Of a DNA stretch of 64,000 bases, positions 7,913 to 17,314 are shown in pieces; positions within the stretch are counted from its first letter, which is position 1, and every line of letters starts with the position of its first letter. Both the position numbers and the translations under genes were made by a program. Below the pieces are notes generated by a model. That model saw only the letters and a program-made list of their open reading frames with translations. It had not been told where the DNA came from and made no database searches. This stretch comes from Mucilaginibacter sp. PPCGB 2223 (lineage in GTDB: Bacteria > Bacteroidota > Bacteroidia > Sphingobacteriales > Sphingobacteriaceae), in the NCBI RefSeq assembly GCF_001705515.1, contig NZ_MDJS01000001.1, positions 2,046,001 to 2,110,000 on the forward strand, in the 5' to 3' direction.

Positions 7913-8968
7913 TTAGTTGTTTAATCTGCCTATGGGATGATATCCGGTAAATTCTGTTTGGGCCGACACATGATCTGGCCTAACCGGTTCTTCTTTCACC
8001 AGATCGGTACTTAAGTATTTCTTATTATCGTCGCACAGCAAGGTAACAACGGTAGTAGTTTCGCCCATTTTTTCACGTAGCCTGATCGCGCCGATAACAT
8101 TAGCGCCGGAAGATATGCCCACAGCTAAACCTAACTGTTTAGATAGTTTTTGCGCCATAATGATTGCGTCCCCATCACTCGCCTGGATAACGCTGTCTAA
8201 TTCGCCCAGTTTAACAATAGCAGGTATAAACTCATCGGATATGCCCTGGATGCGGTGGCTGCCCACCTTATAGCCGGTAGTTAATGTTGGCGATTCGGCA
8301 GGCTCCAAAGGGTGCACCTTTATTGCCGGGTTTTGCATCCGAAGGTAATTCCCTATGCCCATAATGGTACCGCCTGTCCCCACACCCGCAACTATTGCAT
8401 CAGGTGTTTTACCGATACTCTCCAATTGTTTCCATATCTCGGGCCCGGTTGTTGTTTCGTGCGCTTCTGCATTACATTGATTTTCGAATTGCTGAGGCAA
8501 AAAAACCGTATCGCTTTGGTGAGCCAGATACTCAGCTAAACGTATGCTGCCCAAAAATCCCCCCTGTTCTTTACTGATCAGGATAACTTCGGCTCCCATA
8601 CTTTTGATAATATCTATCCTTTCCTTACTTAACCAGTTTGGCATAATGATCTTCACCGGATGACCTAATGCCTTTCCGATAGCGGCAAAAGCTATCCCGG
8701 TGTTGCCGCTTGTGGCTTCAACAATGGTATCCCCAGGCTTAATTCTACCATTTTTATAAGCATTGTACATAATGTGCAGGGCCATCCGGTCTTTTATACT
8801 GCCGGTCAGGTTATAGTTCTCACATTTAACATACACCATACCCGGCTTATCCTGGTAAACATATTGTAGCTCCAGCATTGGCGTGTTGCCTACCAGGTGC
8901 CATAATTGTTTGAATTTGTCTTCAAGGTCGGGCGATAATGTATTGATAAGCACATCTTCAATTATCAT
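7913..8968 (-). CDS. PLP-dependent cysteine synthase family protein
   Basis: Fold-type II PLP enzyme of the O-acetylserine sulfhydrylase / cystathionine beta-synthase group, cytoplasmic, probably making or cleaving cysteine-type bonds. Visible features: the [10 protein letters not shown] start, the PLP lysine K59 in [10 protein letters not shown], the substrate loop [12 protein letters not shown], and the phosphate-binding [10 protein letters not shown]. The product has 351 residues and ends without CBS domains. It is about 40 residues longer than CysK because of N- and C-terminal extensions. Fifteen bases separate it from the DsbD N-domain gene, and it is divergent from an Lrp-type gene with a palindrome in between. 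Whether it is a true cysteine synthase, a cysteine desulfhydrase or another beta-replacement enzyme cannot be settled from sequence. Confidence 0.85.
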   Translation of the reverse strand: MIIEDVLINTLSPDLEDKFKQLWHLVGNTPMLELQYVYQDKPGMVYVKCENYNLTGSIKDRMALHIMYNAYKNGRIKPGDTIVEATSGNTGIAFAAIGKALGHPVKIIMPNWLSKERIDIIKSMGAEVILISKEQGGFLGSIRLAEYLAHQSDTVFLPQQFENQCNAEAHETTTGPEIWKQLESIGKTPDAIVAGVGTGGTIMGIGNYLRMQNPAIKVHPLEPAESPTLTTGYKVGSHRIQGISDEFIPAIVKLGELDSVIQASDGDAIIMAQKLSKQLGLAVGISSGANVIGAIRLREKMGETTTVVTLLCDDNKKYLSTDLVKEEPVRPDHVSAQTEFTGYHPIGRLNN

Positions 8969-9030
8969 GTTATCTTAATTTATTTTAGGTAAATATCTAT
9001 ACAGCCGAAAACAAATACAATAATTCATAT

Positions 9031-9055
9031 TATATCCATAAATTTTTTGGATATA
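9031..9055. promoter_or_regulatory. Palindromic operator candidate between cysteine-synthase and Lrp genes
   Basis: TATATCCA (9031-9038) and TGGATATA (9048-9055) form a perfect 8-bp inverted repeat around nine A/T-rich bases. It lies 63 bp upstream of the cysteine-synthase start and 87 bp upstream of the Lrp start. Lrp/AsnC proteins bind AT-rich imperfect palindromes of this size, often next to their own gene. Confidence 0.5.
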
Positions 9056-9141
9056 GCCGTTTTTATAGTAAAATATTCGGTTTATATGTTTTATATTCGC
9101 TTTTATTGTTTGTTTTTTCGCTTGTCACTTAACCTGTATTC

Positions 9142-9606
9142 ATGATGAACGACCTGGATCACACCGATATAGAGATATTAAAGCTTTTGCAGCGGGATGC
9201 ATCGCTTACCAACAAGGAGGTTTCCTATAAGATCAATAAGTCTATCGCCACAGTTCACGAAAGAATAAGGCGGCTCAAAGAGCATGGGTATATCAAACGG
9301 ACGGTGGCCATACTTGATCGAAAAAAAGTTAACAAAAGTTTGATTGCTTTTAGCCAGGTTATTTTAAACGACCATGCGGATAGTACCCTTCAGCAGTTCA
9401 CACAGGAGGTTGCCAAATTTCCGGAGGTGATGGAATGTTTTCAAATGACCGGATCAAGCGATTTTTTGCTTCGTATTGCCACCAGCGACATGGAAGCATA
9501 CAGCGATTTTTACAACAATAAGCTGGCTAAATTGCCCAATATTACAACTGTGCAAAGCTTTTTTGTTTTAAAAGAAGCAAAAAGTGATACTGCTTATCCT
9601 TTATAA
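9142..9606 (+). CDS. Lrp/AsnC family transcriptional regulator
   Basis: Cytoplasmic DNA-binding regulator responding to an amino acid or related ligand. The N-terminal AsnC-type winged helix (DHTDIEILKLLQRDASLTNK, SIATVHERIRRLKEHGYI) is followed by the RAM ligand-binding/oligomer domain (about residues 65-150). The product has 154 residues, a normal length. ATG 9142 and ATG 9145 are both possible starts. It is transcribed away from the cysteine-synthase/DsbD operon with a shared upstream region of about 170 bp containing the palindrome at 9031-9055. Known cysteine-responsive Lrp proteins (DecR type) control neighbouring desulfhydrases, so cysteine or cystine is the likely ligand; this is inference from context. 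Confidence 0.9.
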   Translation: MMNDLDHTDIEILKLLQRDASLTNKEVSYKINKSIATVHERIRRLKEHGYIKRTVAILDRKKVNKSLIAFSQVILNDHADSTLQQFTQEVAKFPEVMECFQMTGSSDFLLRIATSDMEAYSDFYNNKLAKLPNITTVQSFFVLKEAKSDTAYPL

Positions 9607-9651
9607 GGCCGATCGTGTGTTATTGACTGCACGAACTATCCGGTTTCAATA

Positions 9652-9682
9652 TACCGGCGATAGGTATGCACTATCGCCGGTA
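9652..9682. terminator. Hairpin between convergent genes
   Basis: A perfect 12-bp stem TACCGGCGATAG / CTATCGCCGGTA with a 7-base loop sits between the ends of the Lrp and TlpA-like genes. It is followed by As on the plus strand and lacks a U-run on both sides, so it is at best a weak intrinsic terminator. Its position suggests a 3' end or RNA-protecting structure. Confidence 0.5.
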
Positions 9683-9689
9683 AAAAACA

Positions 9690-11192
9690 TTAACTTTTGG
9701 CTTTAGCCATATCAATCATCATTGATATTTCATCAACCGCGGCTTCTTTGCTGCCATCAAAACCGGTCAGTTTAAAACGGATGTTACCTTTTTCGTCGAT
9801 AACAAACTTGGCGGGGATGCCATAGACCTTATAACTCGTTACTACGTTATTGATCTTGGTTTCTGGATTCTTTGTATCCATCAGCACCTGAAAGTTGTAT
9901 TTCATGCTTTCGATATACGCCTTAGCGTCTTTTGCAGGGGTGGCTGTTTTTTCCCAGGTATGGATAAATAAAAATTTAACATTAGGGTCATTCTTATATT
10001 TATCTACTGCCATTTGCATTGCCGGGAACGAGGCCTTACATGGGCCGCACCAGGTAGCCCAAAAATCAAGTACCACTACTTTTCCTTTCAAATCGGCCAG
10101 CGACACTTTGTTTCCCTGCAGATCAGTTAAGGTAAATTGTGCCGCAGGCTCCTTAACCATATCTTTAACCAGTCTTTTTTGTATGCTTTCAATTATTCCC
10201 TTCCGTATATCCGCCTGGTAAGCTTCCAAGCCAGCCTCGCTGCCTTTAACCTTCACATACAATACTTTAAACAGGTCCGACATCTCCTGGGTTGCCTTGC
10301 CAGATTTTACTGCCGCATCCATATTTTCGAACGCCTGCTGATTGCGGTTTAAGGCTACCAATATCTGGGCATAGCGGTAATTAAAATCCGCCCGTGGCGC
10401 AGGGGTGATTTTAATGGCCAGTTCTATATATGTTAATGCTTCATTATACTTTTTTTGTTCATACAACATTTTAGCGTACGTACCGCATAAACCGGGATAA
10501 CCCGACGCGGCAAATTTAGCCGCGTTACTGTTCCCCTTCTTTCCATCGGCGTATGGTCCGGCACTTTCTATTGCCTTTTTTTGGTAGATAGCCGCATTGG
10601 TTAAATCACCCGTACTATAAAATGCCTCGGCCAAACCACTATATCCGTTGCCTTTCCAAAAATCTGCTTCCAGCAAACCGGCATAGTAAATTGCTTTCGC
10701 GGTGTTCTTTTCTTTCGCATATCGAACGGCGAGGGCGCTACGCACATAATCGTAAATTACACGGTCTTCGCCCAGTGGTAAAGCAGGATAGCTTTCGGGC
10801 GGGAATTTCTTCACCCAATCCTGATAGGCAGTCTCCATACTGGCTAAATCCTTAATTTCATAAATAGCTGCCTGCGCTTTGTTGCGTGCCTGCATGCCTT
10901 TCGGAAATTTGGTCACTTCGGCTGCAAATATCGAATCGGTGGCCCGTTGGTTTTTCAGGCGATAGTAATATTGGGCGGCAACGGTCATTTCGTTTTCATC
11001 GTTACTGGCCGCCAATGATTTTAAGCGGTCATTCAATGTTTTTTGCTCCGCAGCATCTTTCGAGGCTATCAACTTATCCAGTTGCTTCCTGGTGCTGTCA
11101 ACAGATTGTTTTGATTGTGCCCGTGCGCAATAGCATATCAACGCAAGTGGTAAAACACTTAAACAGGTCACCAAACTTTTGTTCTTTCTCAT
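9690..11192 (-). CDS. TlpA-like thiol-disulfide oxidoreductase with helical repeat N-region
   Basis: Periplasmic thioredoxin-fold protein. A signal peptide ends near CARAQ, then about 330 residues of alanine-rich helical, TPR-like sequence follow (for example LAEAFYSTGDLTNAAIYQKK and YAKMLYEQKKYNEALTYI). The C-terminal TlpA/redoxin domain (about 345-490) has DFWATWCGPCKASFPAM with C382 and C385. It has 500 residues. The gene lies just downstream of the SusD/SusC/FecR/sigma unit on the same strand (44 bp after susD), so it probably belongs to that operon. TlpA-like proteins beside SusCD pairs are common in Sphingobacteriaceae, but their substrate proteins are not known. Reduction could come from the DsbD system encoded at 5.8-7.9 kb. 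Confidence 0.85.
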   Translation of the reverse strand: MRKNKSLVTCLSVLPLALICYCARAQSKQSVDSTRKQLDKLIASKDAAEQKTLNDRLKSLAASNDENEMTVAAQYYYRLKNQRATDSIFAAEVTKFPKGMQARNKAQAAIYEIKDLASMETAYQDWVKKFPPESYPALPLGEDRVIYDYVRSALAVRYAKEKNTAKAIYYAGLLEADFWKGNGYSGLAEAFYSTGDLTNAAIYQKKAIESAGPYADGKKGNSNAAKFAASGYPGLCGTYAKMLYEQKKYNEALTYIELAIKITPAPRADFNYRYAQILVALNRNQQAFENMDAAVKSGKATQEMSDLFKVLYVKVKGSEAGLEAYQADIRKGIIESIQKRLVKDMVKEPAAQFTLTDLQGNKVSLADLKGKVVVLDFWATWCGPCKASFPAMQMAVDKYKNDPNVKFLFIHTWEKTATPAKDAKAYIESMKYNFQVLMDTKNPETKINNVVTSYKVYGIPAKFVIDEKGNIRFKLTGFDGSKEAAVDEISMMIDMAKAKS

Positions 11193-11236
11193 TCTTTTAT
11201 TTATTAAAGATCAACTTCAATTTTTAATTCAATTAT

Positions 11237-12634
11237 TTAATAACCGGGATTTTGCGTTAACGATGTATTTAACTGCCGCTGCGCATCCGGGATTGGGAAT
11301 AAAGCAGACCGGGTTGCATTCCAGGATGGTTTTAATACACTTAGCACGGAGTTTGCCTGCCCGGTTCTTAACAGATCAAACCAGCGGTGGCCGTATTCGC
11401 CAAACAGTTCAACTTTTCTTTCCTGCGCTACAGCGGCAAGTAAAGTACTTTGAGTTGCTGCAGTAGTCACTGCCAGCCCTGCCCTGGCACGTATCGTGTT
11501 GATATCTGCTGCTGCCCCGGTCAGGTTGTTTTGTTGCGCCCTTGCTTCAGCCCTTATCAGGTATAACTCGGCCAATCGTAATACAACATTAAACTCGTTG
11601 CCCGCGCCGGCAGTAGCTGCGGTATAAATTTTGTACTTGTTGATACGGTAAAATTTAGAACCGCTCACAGTCGAATCGACCCAGTTTGCTTTGCGGTTAT
11701 CGCCTGCCTCAAAGCTGTTGGCAATAGTGCTGGTTAACACGTAAGTTGGTGGTGCTATATTGGTGGCAGATGATGCTGTACGGTACAGCGTAGCATAAGC
11801 CGAATAGCCATAATAGGTGGCAAACTGCAATATAGTTTCGGTACTGGTATTGATAAATGCCGAACCGGTGGCAGCAAGGCTATATGTACCCGAACCGATG
11901 ACAGCTGTTGCCATGGCTTCGGCATTCACATAATCTTTTTGATACAAATATACTCTGGCCAGCAAAGCAGTAGCAGCATATTGGTTAACTCTCGATTTTA
12001 AGGTACCTACATAGGTAACCGGCAATAGTCCTTGCGCATCTTTTAAATCGCTCACAATTAAAGCCCAAACCTGGCTGGCTGTAGATCTTGCCAAATAAGC
12101 ATTGGTTAACGGATCGTTACCCGTTAGTGGCACGCCGCCATAATAGTTAACCAGGTAAAAATTAACAAATGCCCTGAAAAACTTCGCCTCGCCCAATAAT
12201 TGGTTTTTTACCGATGGGGTTAGGGTTGTCGAATTGGTTATCCCTGTTATCGCATCGTTTGCCTCCAGTAATTCGGAATAAGCATACGCCCAAAAGGTAG
12301 CATTTGTATTGCTCCCGATCGAAATAGCGTTATTTTCGATCTCGGTAATTTCGGGCGTAGTTGTTAAGGTGTAATGCAATTCATCGGCGCTTATACCGGC
12401 GTATAAGGCCAGGCCTTGTTGCAAACTATTGAAGGAGTTAAATATGCCATAGTTATACAAAGCTATAACGGCTGCTGTGGCCGAGCCATCTGTTGTATAT
12501 GCCGATGATGCATTTACTTTATTTACAGGTGCGTCTAACTGTACATATTTATTACAGGACGAAGCCATGATCAAAACGGGGATGCCCACGCAGATCAATA
12601 TCAATTTAGATAAACTATATGTTAATATTTTCAT
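11237..12634 (-). CDS. SusD/RagB family outer-membrane lipoprotein
   Basis: Surface lipoprotein that caps the partner SusC channel and captures ligand. The N-terminus MKILTYSLSKLILICVGIP ends in a lipobox-like MASSC, with the Cys lipidated. The family pattern follows: FRAFVNFYLVNYYGGVPLT, AATALLARVYLYQKDYVNA, and near the end VAQERKVELFGEYGHRWFDLLR and SLTQNPGY. I chose ATG 12634; the longer frame from 12661 adds nine residues that overlap the susC stop region. The length of 465 residues is normal. The ligand is unknown: no glycoside hydrolase sits in this unit, and a TlpA-like protein follows instead, so the cargo could be a peptide or other non-sugar compound (inference). Confidence 0.9.
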   Translation of the reverse strand: MKILTYSLSKLILICVGIPVLIMASSCNKYVQLDAPVNKVNASSAYTTDGSATAAVIALYNYGIFNSFNSLQQGLALYAGISADELHYTLTTTPEITEIENNAISIGSNTNATFWAYAYSELLEANDAITGITNSTTLTPSVKNQLLGEAKFFRAFVNFYLVNYYGGVPLTGNDPLTNAYLARSTASQVWALIVSDLKDAQGLLPVTYVGTLKSRVNQYAATALLARVYLYQKDYVNAEAMATAVIGSGTYSLAATGSAFINTSTETILQFATYYGYSAYATLYRTASSATNIAPPTYVLTSTIANSFEAGDNRKANWVDSTVSGSKFYRINKYKIYTAATAGAGNEFNVVLRLAELYLIRAEARAQQNNLTGAAADINTIRARAGLAVTTAATQSTLLAAVAQERKVELFGEYGHRWFDLLRTGQANSVLSVLKPSWNATRSALFPIPDAQRQLNTSLTQNPGY

Positions 12635-12648
12635 GATGCTCTGATTGA

Positions 12649-15600
12649 TTAAAATGCGCAATTAATACCTAATACCATTGTACGTAACTGGGGCATAGCA
12701 ATATACTGCCCTGTACCCAGGCCCGGTGCAGCCCCCGAAACCGCAGTTTCCGGATCGTAGGTATACTTTTGTTTAGCCCATGTATACAGGTTTTCTCCCC
12801 TGGCAAATACTGATAAACTATTAAAACCTATCTTTTTTGTCCAAACTTTGGGCAGTGCATAGTTAAGATTAACTGTTTTTAATTTGATAAAGGAAGCATC
12901 GCCCCAGTTTGCATCAGATGAGTTGTAATTTGAATAGGAGGTTGAACTCACTGTAGTTGCACCGGGATATAAAGCGTTTTCGCCGGCTGTCATCCAACGC
13001 TGCAACGCACTTGCATTTTGATTGGCTAAACCGGTAGCATAAGGGTATGATGAAGTGTTGTTGATGTAACCCATCCTGTGATTGAACAGGAAGGAAACAT
13101 CCAACGTTAAACCTTTATAGGTAAAACTATTGGTAATACCACCGTAATACGGATGTCCCAGTGGCGCAGGAGCCCTGTCTCCTGCAAAAGTAATCGAGCC
13201 ATCACCGTTCAGATCCTGGTAAGTAGGTACCCCTGTTGCCGGGTTAATGCCGGTAAAGTGATACAACAATATTCCGTTTACCGGCTGCCCAACCAGATAG
13301 GTGCTGAATAACTTTGATGGATCGGTAATACTTAAAATAACATTACGCTGAATGGTAAGGTTTGCCAACGTCGTCCATTTAAAGTTTTTTGATTGAATAT
13401 TGGTGGTGCTTAATTCGAACTCAAAACCATTGTTTTGGATAACAGCCGGGAAATTTGCTGTATAACTGTTAAATCCGGCTTGCGTTGGTACGGCTATCGA
13501 CAACAGTTGATCGGATGAGCGGTTGCGGAAATAATCGGCTTTCAGATAGATCCTGTCTTTCAGGAATCCAAGTTCAACGGCAAAATCCAGCTTTTTATTG
13601 GTTTCCCAATGCAGGTCCGGATTAGGAATATTGCTTGGATAGAGGATCGACTGCCCCTGATAACTGGCGGTTGTGCCTCCCGTAGTAAAATAAGGATCGT
13701 ATTGATAGTTGCTGATTTGATCGTTACCGGTTAAACCGTAGCTTCCGCGTACTTTACCAAAGCTAAGCCACGCCATATTTTGCATGAAAGCTTCGTGGGT
13801 AAATATCCACGCGGCGCCAACGGCCCAAAAGTTCCCGAAACGGTTATTCGCAGCAAAACGTGATGAACCATCACGGCGGAAAGTACCATTCAACAAGTAT
13901 TTATCTTCCCAATTATAGTTTACCCTGCCAAATACCGCATTGTATTTATAATCGGAATTATTACTGCCGGAGTTAACAATTGAGGCGGCATTATTGATCG
14001 AACCAATGAGGGCATCGCTGCTAAACCCTGTTCCGGTGAGAGATATCCCATCCACGGAAGTTTCCTGAAAAGTAGCGCCAACCAAAACATCCAAAGCCCC
14101 TTTTGATATTTTCCGCCGATATTCAACCTGAGGTTCTACAATATAATTTGATGTGGTATTATTAGCATACCGCATTGAGTTTGTTGGTGCAGCTAAATTT
14201 ACATTAGCCGGGTTTAACGATGTTAAAGGGCTTTCTAAGGTTTGCTTCAGACCGGTTAACGAATAACCTAAGTTAGTTTTCAGAGTTAAGCCTGGCAATA
14301 AATAATAATACAGATCCATGTTAGTCAATAAATTGGTGGTTGTATTACTATATGGCTTAAGCAAATACGATAATGGGTTGGTTACCGAAGAGTTCCAGTA
14401 TAAAGTTCCGTCAGCATTATATAAGGGTAAATTGGGTGGCAAATTATACAAGGTAGACAGATCTGTACCTATCAGGTCATTCTGTTGGTAGGTATAATTA
14501 ATGCTCAGGTTAATACCGAAACGGTTATTCTCGCTTTTATGGCCTGCATTTAAACGGTTTGAAAATGTATTGGCACCAAAGCTTCCCGGAAAAACTGTCC
14601 CCTCATGACGGTAATTGGAGGTAAACAAAAAGGTGTTTTGAACAGAACCGCCGGCTACGGAAACATCTGCATTGGTTGTATTAGCCGTGCCGCCTATAAA
14701 TTTTTGTTGCCAGTTGGTATATGCATTTTGATCCCACACCAACAGATCGGGAGCATTGGTAGTGGTTGCAACTACGCCCGACGCCGCGAATGCCGACCGG
14801 CGTAATGCCAGGTAATCCTGCGTATTCAGCTCATCAATAAAATGTGCTACTTTACTTGCCCCCTGGTAAAAATTGACAGCATATCTTGTTTGTCCGGCAG
14901 TACCTTTTTTGGTGGTGATTAATACCACGCCGTTTGCACCTTTTGACCCATAGATCGCGGTTGCGTCAGCATCTTTCAAAACATCGATACGCTCAATATC
15001 GTCCGGATTGATCATGCCTAACGGGCTGCTTTCGCCACCATTTGCGCCACTTATGCCGTATGCATTTAATCCGTCGGTGGCAGGCACCGATCCGTTAAAC
15101 AAGGTAAACGGTACACCGTCAACCACATAAAGCGGCAAGGTTCCGCTCCCTATCGAGCCAATGCCTCGTATTTGGACTCTGAAGCCCGCGCCAGGCAGAC
15201 CATTATTCTGCGTGATCTGTACACCTGGAAGCTTACCCTGCATAGCTGCTAACGGGTTAGATACAGGCTGGTTTTCGATGTCTTTTGCTGTGATCGAACT
15301 CACCGAACCCGTATTGAGCGCGCGGGTTGTGGTACCATAACCTACTACCTGAACTTCGTTTAATGTGCCGATAGCAGGTTTCATTATAATGCGGATACCT
15401 ATTCCTAATTGTTTAACAGGCAACTGCTGCGTTTGGTACCCGATAAAACTGATGATCAGTATATCGTCGTCCCGGTTAATTTGAATACTGAAATGCCCGT
15501 TTACATCGGTTGCCGTGCTATTTTGCCTGTCAACCTTGAAGCGTATGCTTACACCAGGTAAAGGCAAACCGTTCTCGTCAACTACCATACCTGTAATTTT

Positions 15601-16017
15601 GCGGGCATTAAAAACTTCGTTAGCTTTTATAACCACTATCAAATTATTGCTCAGTAATTTATAAGTAAAGCCGGTGTTGTTTAAAACCTGTGTCAATATA
15701 TCAGCTACTGAAAGATTGGTTACGTCTATGCTAACTTTGTTATCCGATGGGAAAATGTTGTTGTTGTAAACAAATTTGTAAGGGGTGTTTTTTTCAATAG
15801 TCCTGATCACCTTGCTTATGGCAGCATCCTTTAGACTCATAGACATTTTCACATCCTGCGAGTGCACCGTTGTTGCCGAAACCGTAAGGCAACTTATAAT
15901 AACCAGGGTGAGTACTAATTTCATGACAAGGAGAATTTTACTAAAAGGGGAAGTAAAAAAAAGTGCACCTTTTTTTGTGCTTTTTTGCATAATTTTACAT
16001 GATTTAAAGTTTAACAT
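12649..16017 (-). CDS. SusC/RagA-type TonB-dependent receptor with STN domain
   Basis: Outer-membrane active importer. The order is: long signal region (to about residue 53, HSQDVKM), STN signalling domain (about 58-125, ISKVIRTIEKNTPYKFVYNN), carboxypeptidase-regulatory-like domain (about 137-215, GMVVDENGLPLPGVSIRFKV), plug with RGIGSIGSGTLPLYVVDGVP and DADATAIYGSKGANGVVLI, then the beta-barrel to the C-terminus. It has 1122 residues. The STN domain matches the FecR/ECF-sigma pair encoded upstream: ligand binding at this receptor should signal through FecR to the sigma factor. Two starts are possible (16017, or MQKST at 15990); both precede the same signal sequence. The susD partner follows immediately. 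Confidence 0.93.
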   Translation of the reverse strand: MLNFKSCKIMQKSTKKGALFFTSPFSKILLVMKLVLTLVIISCLTVSATTVHSQDVKMSMSLKDAAISKVIRTIEKNTPYKFVYNNNIFPSDNKVSIDVTNLSVADILTQVLNNTGFTYKLLSNNLIVVIKANEVFNARKITGMVVDENGLPLPGVSIRFKVDRQNSTATDVNGHFSIQINRDDDILIISFIGYQTQQLPVKQLGIGIRIIMKPAIGTLNEVQVVGYGTTTRALNTGSVSSITAKDIENQPVSNPLAAMQGKLPGVQITQNNGLPGAGFRVQIRGIGSIGSGTLPLYVVDGVPFTLFNGSVPATDGLNAYGISGANGGESSPLGMINPDDIERIDVLKDADATAIYGSKGANGVVLITTKKGTAGQTRYAVNFYQGASKVAHFIDELNTQDYLALRRSAFAASGVVATTTNAPDLLVWDQNAYTNWQQKFIGGTANTTNADVSVAGGSVQNTFLFTSNYRHEGTVFPGSFGANTFSNRLNAGHKSENNRFGINLSINYTYQQNDLIGTDLSTLYNLPPNLPLYNADGTLYWNSSVTNPLSYLLKPYSNTTTNLLTNMDLYYYLLPGLTLKTNLGYSLTGLKQTLESPLTSLNPANVNLAAPTNSMRYANNTTSNYIVEPQVEYRRKISKGALDVLVGATFQETSVDGISLTGTGFSSDALIGSINNAASIVNSGSNNSDYKYNAVFGRVNYNWEDKYLLNGTFRRDGSSRFAANNRFGNFWAVGAAWIFTHEAFMQNMAWLSFGKVRGSYGLTGNDQISNYQYDPYFTTGGTTASYQGQSILYPSNIPNPDLHWETNKKLDFAVELGFLKDRIYLKADYFRNRSSDQLLSIAVPTQAGFNSYTANFPAVIQNNGFEFELSTTNIQSKNFKWTTLANLTIQRNVILSITDPSKLFSTYLVGQPVNGILLYHFTGINPATGVPTYQDLNGDGSITFAGDRAPAPLGHPYYGGITNSFTYKGLTLDVSFLFNHRMGYINNTSSYPYATGLANQNASALQRWMTAGENALYPGATTVSSTSYSNYNSSDANWGDASFIKLKTVNLNYALPKVWTKKIGFNSLSVFARGENLYTWAKQKYTYDPETAVSGAAPGLGTGQYIAMPQLRTMVLGINCAF

Positions 16018-16076
16018 TTGAAGAGGGTGCCAACGCCAATTGATTAACCTTTCTTCTTTGATATTTTAACTCGCAG

Positions 16077-16105
16077 AGGGGATACAGATTGTATTCCCTT
16101 TTTTT
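16077..16105 (+). terminator. Intrinsic terminator facing against the susC/fecR genes
   Basis: A stem of nine pairs (GGGG ATACA at 16078-16086 with TGTATTCCC at 16090-16098, one G-U pair) and loop GAT is followed by seven Ts on the plus strand. The G-U pair forms only in plus-strand RNA; in minus-strand RNA it would be an A/C mismatch. It therefore seems made for plus-strand transcripts, although both neighbours are minus-strand genes. It lies 60 bp upstream of the susC start. Confidence 0.6.
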
Positions 16106-16118
16106 GTGTGAATAATGC

Positions 16119-17219
16119 TTAGTAAATAATGATTACACTATCCTCCTTTCTGTAATTAAAGTTTGAGGATAATTTGAGCGCTTCTAATACTTGGATGATA
16201 TCTTCATGATCGAACGTGGCTGTAAAGCGGTAGGCTTTTATAGCCGGGCTTGTGATCTGTATTTTCACACCGTACCATCTTTCCATTTGCAGGGCTATGT
16301 CATCCAGTGATGAATCGTAAAATGTTAGTTTGTTTTCTTTCCAATCCGTTTCAACTACCGAGTTGGTGCTTGCATTGGTGGTAATATGGCTGATAGCGAA
16401 AGGCTGTTTCACGGTTTTCTGTTCGCCCGGCGAACCCGTAACATTATTATCAATGATAAATTTATTATTAGGCAATAGTACAATGGTGTTTTGATGCAAA
16501 CGTTTGGCAACAGCATTATTATTAATCGTTATTTCAATTCGCCCCTTGATCAGTGACGCTTCCGTTGTTTTATCGGTAGCGTAAGCCTTGATATTAAACT
16601 CGGTACCAATATCTTTAACGTTGATCTTTTTAGTATGCACTACAAATGGCTTGGCCTCGTTGTGAGCAACCACGAAATATCCTTCGCCAATTAATGTAAC
16701 ATCGCGCTTATGAAGATTAAAATCTTTAGATACCACCAAACTGCTACCGCTGTTTAGTGTTACTACCGATCCATCGGTTAGTTTTAAAGTGAGTTTTTTA
16801 CCTAAAGGTGTATTGTAAGATAAGTCTGTAACCAAAGCCTGGTTCGTTTTGTTTTTTTTGAAAAGGAACAGCCCAAACGCCACGAGCATACAAGCAGCCA
16901 CACCGGTTAATGTAAACACCAGGCTGTTATTACTTTTGCGGATACGAATAATTTTAACGGGTTCAGTTAAATTCAACACACCGCCAAAGGCGTTTTTAAA
17001 TGCTTCAAAATCTTTGTGAAAGCTTTCGGCGCTGATATTACCGTTTAATGTATAGTATAAAGAGCGTGCACTGTTTGCTGCTTTTAGTTTTTCAGGGTGT
17101 TTGGCCAGCCACGCTGTCCAAAAAGCAACCGCTTCCTCGTTGGTACCTACGCAGTACTCAAGGAAGGAGGTATCGCATAAAAAGTCTTCAACACCAAATT
17201 TCGAATAGTCCATTTGCAA
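16119..17219 (-). CDS. FecR family anti-sigma/sigma-regulator protein
   Basis: Inner-membrane regulator that holds or activates its ECF sigma factor in response to the STN-domain receptor. The cytoplasmic N-part (about residues 1-95) contains the short anti-sigma region. One membrane segment follows at about 103-121 (LVFTLTGVAACMLVAFGLF). The periplasmic FecR domain (about 150-250) has TDGSVVTLNSGSSLVV, GEGYFVVAHNEAKPFVVHT and DIGTEFNIKAY. The C-terminal DUF4974-type domain has DDIALQMERWYGVKI and TATFDHEDIIQVLEALKLS. The length of 366 residues is normal. It sits between sigma (upstream, 95 bp) and susC (downstream, 101 bp). Confidence 0.93.
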   Translation of the reverse strand: MQMDYSKFGVEDFLCDTSFLEYCVGTNEEAVAFWTAWLAKHPEKLKAANSARSLYYTLNGNISAESFHKDFEAFKNAFGGVLNLTEPVKIIRIRKSNNSLVFTLTGVAACMLVAFGLFLFKKNKTNQALVTDLSYNTPLGKKLTLKLTDGSVVTLNSGSSLVVSKDFNLHKRDVTLIGEGYFVVAHNEAKPFVVHTKKINVKDIGTEFNIKAYATDKTTEASLIKGRIEITINNNAVAKRLHQNTIVLLPNNKFIIDNNVTGSPGEQKTVKQPFAISHITTNASTNSVVETDWKENKLTFYDSSLDDIALQMERWYGVKIQITSPAIKAYRFTATFDHEDIIQVLEALKLSSNFNYRKEDSVIIIY

Positions 17220-17314
17220 CGTTTAGCCTATTGATGCTTGAGTTTGCAATTTTTACTATGAAAAAGTGAAAATAATTGATGTTTTTTAAAAACAGATTGG
17301 TTTTATTGCCAAAA

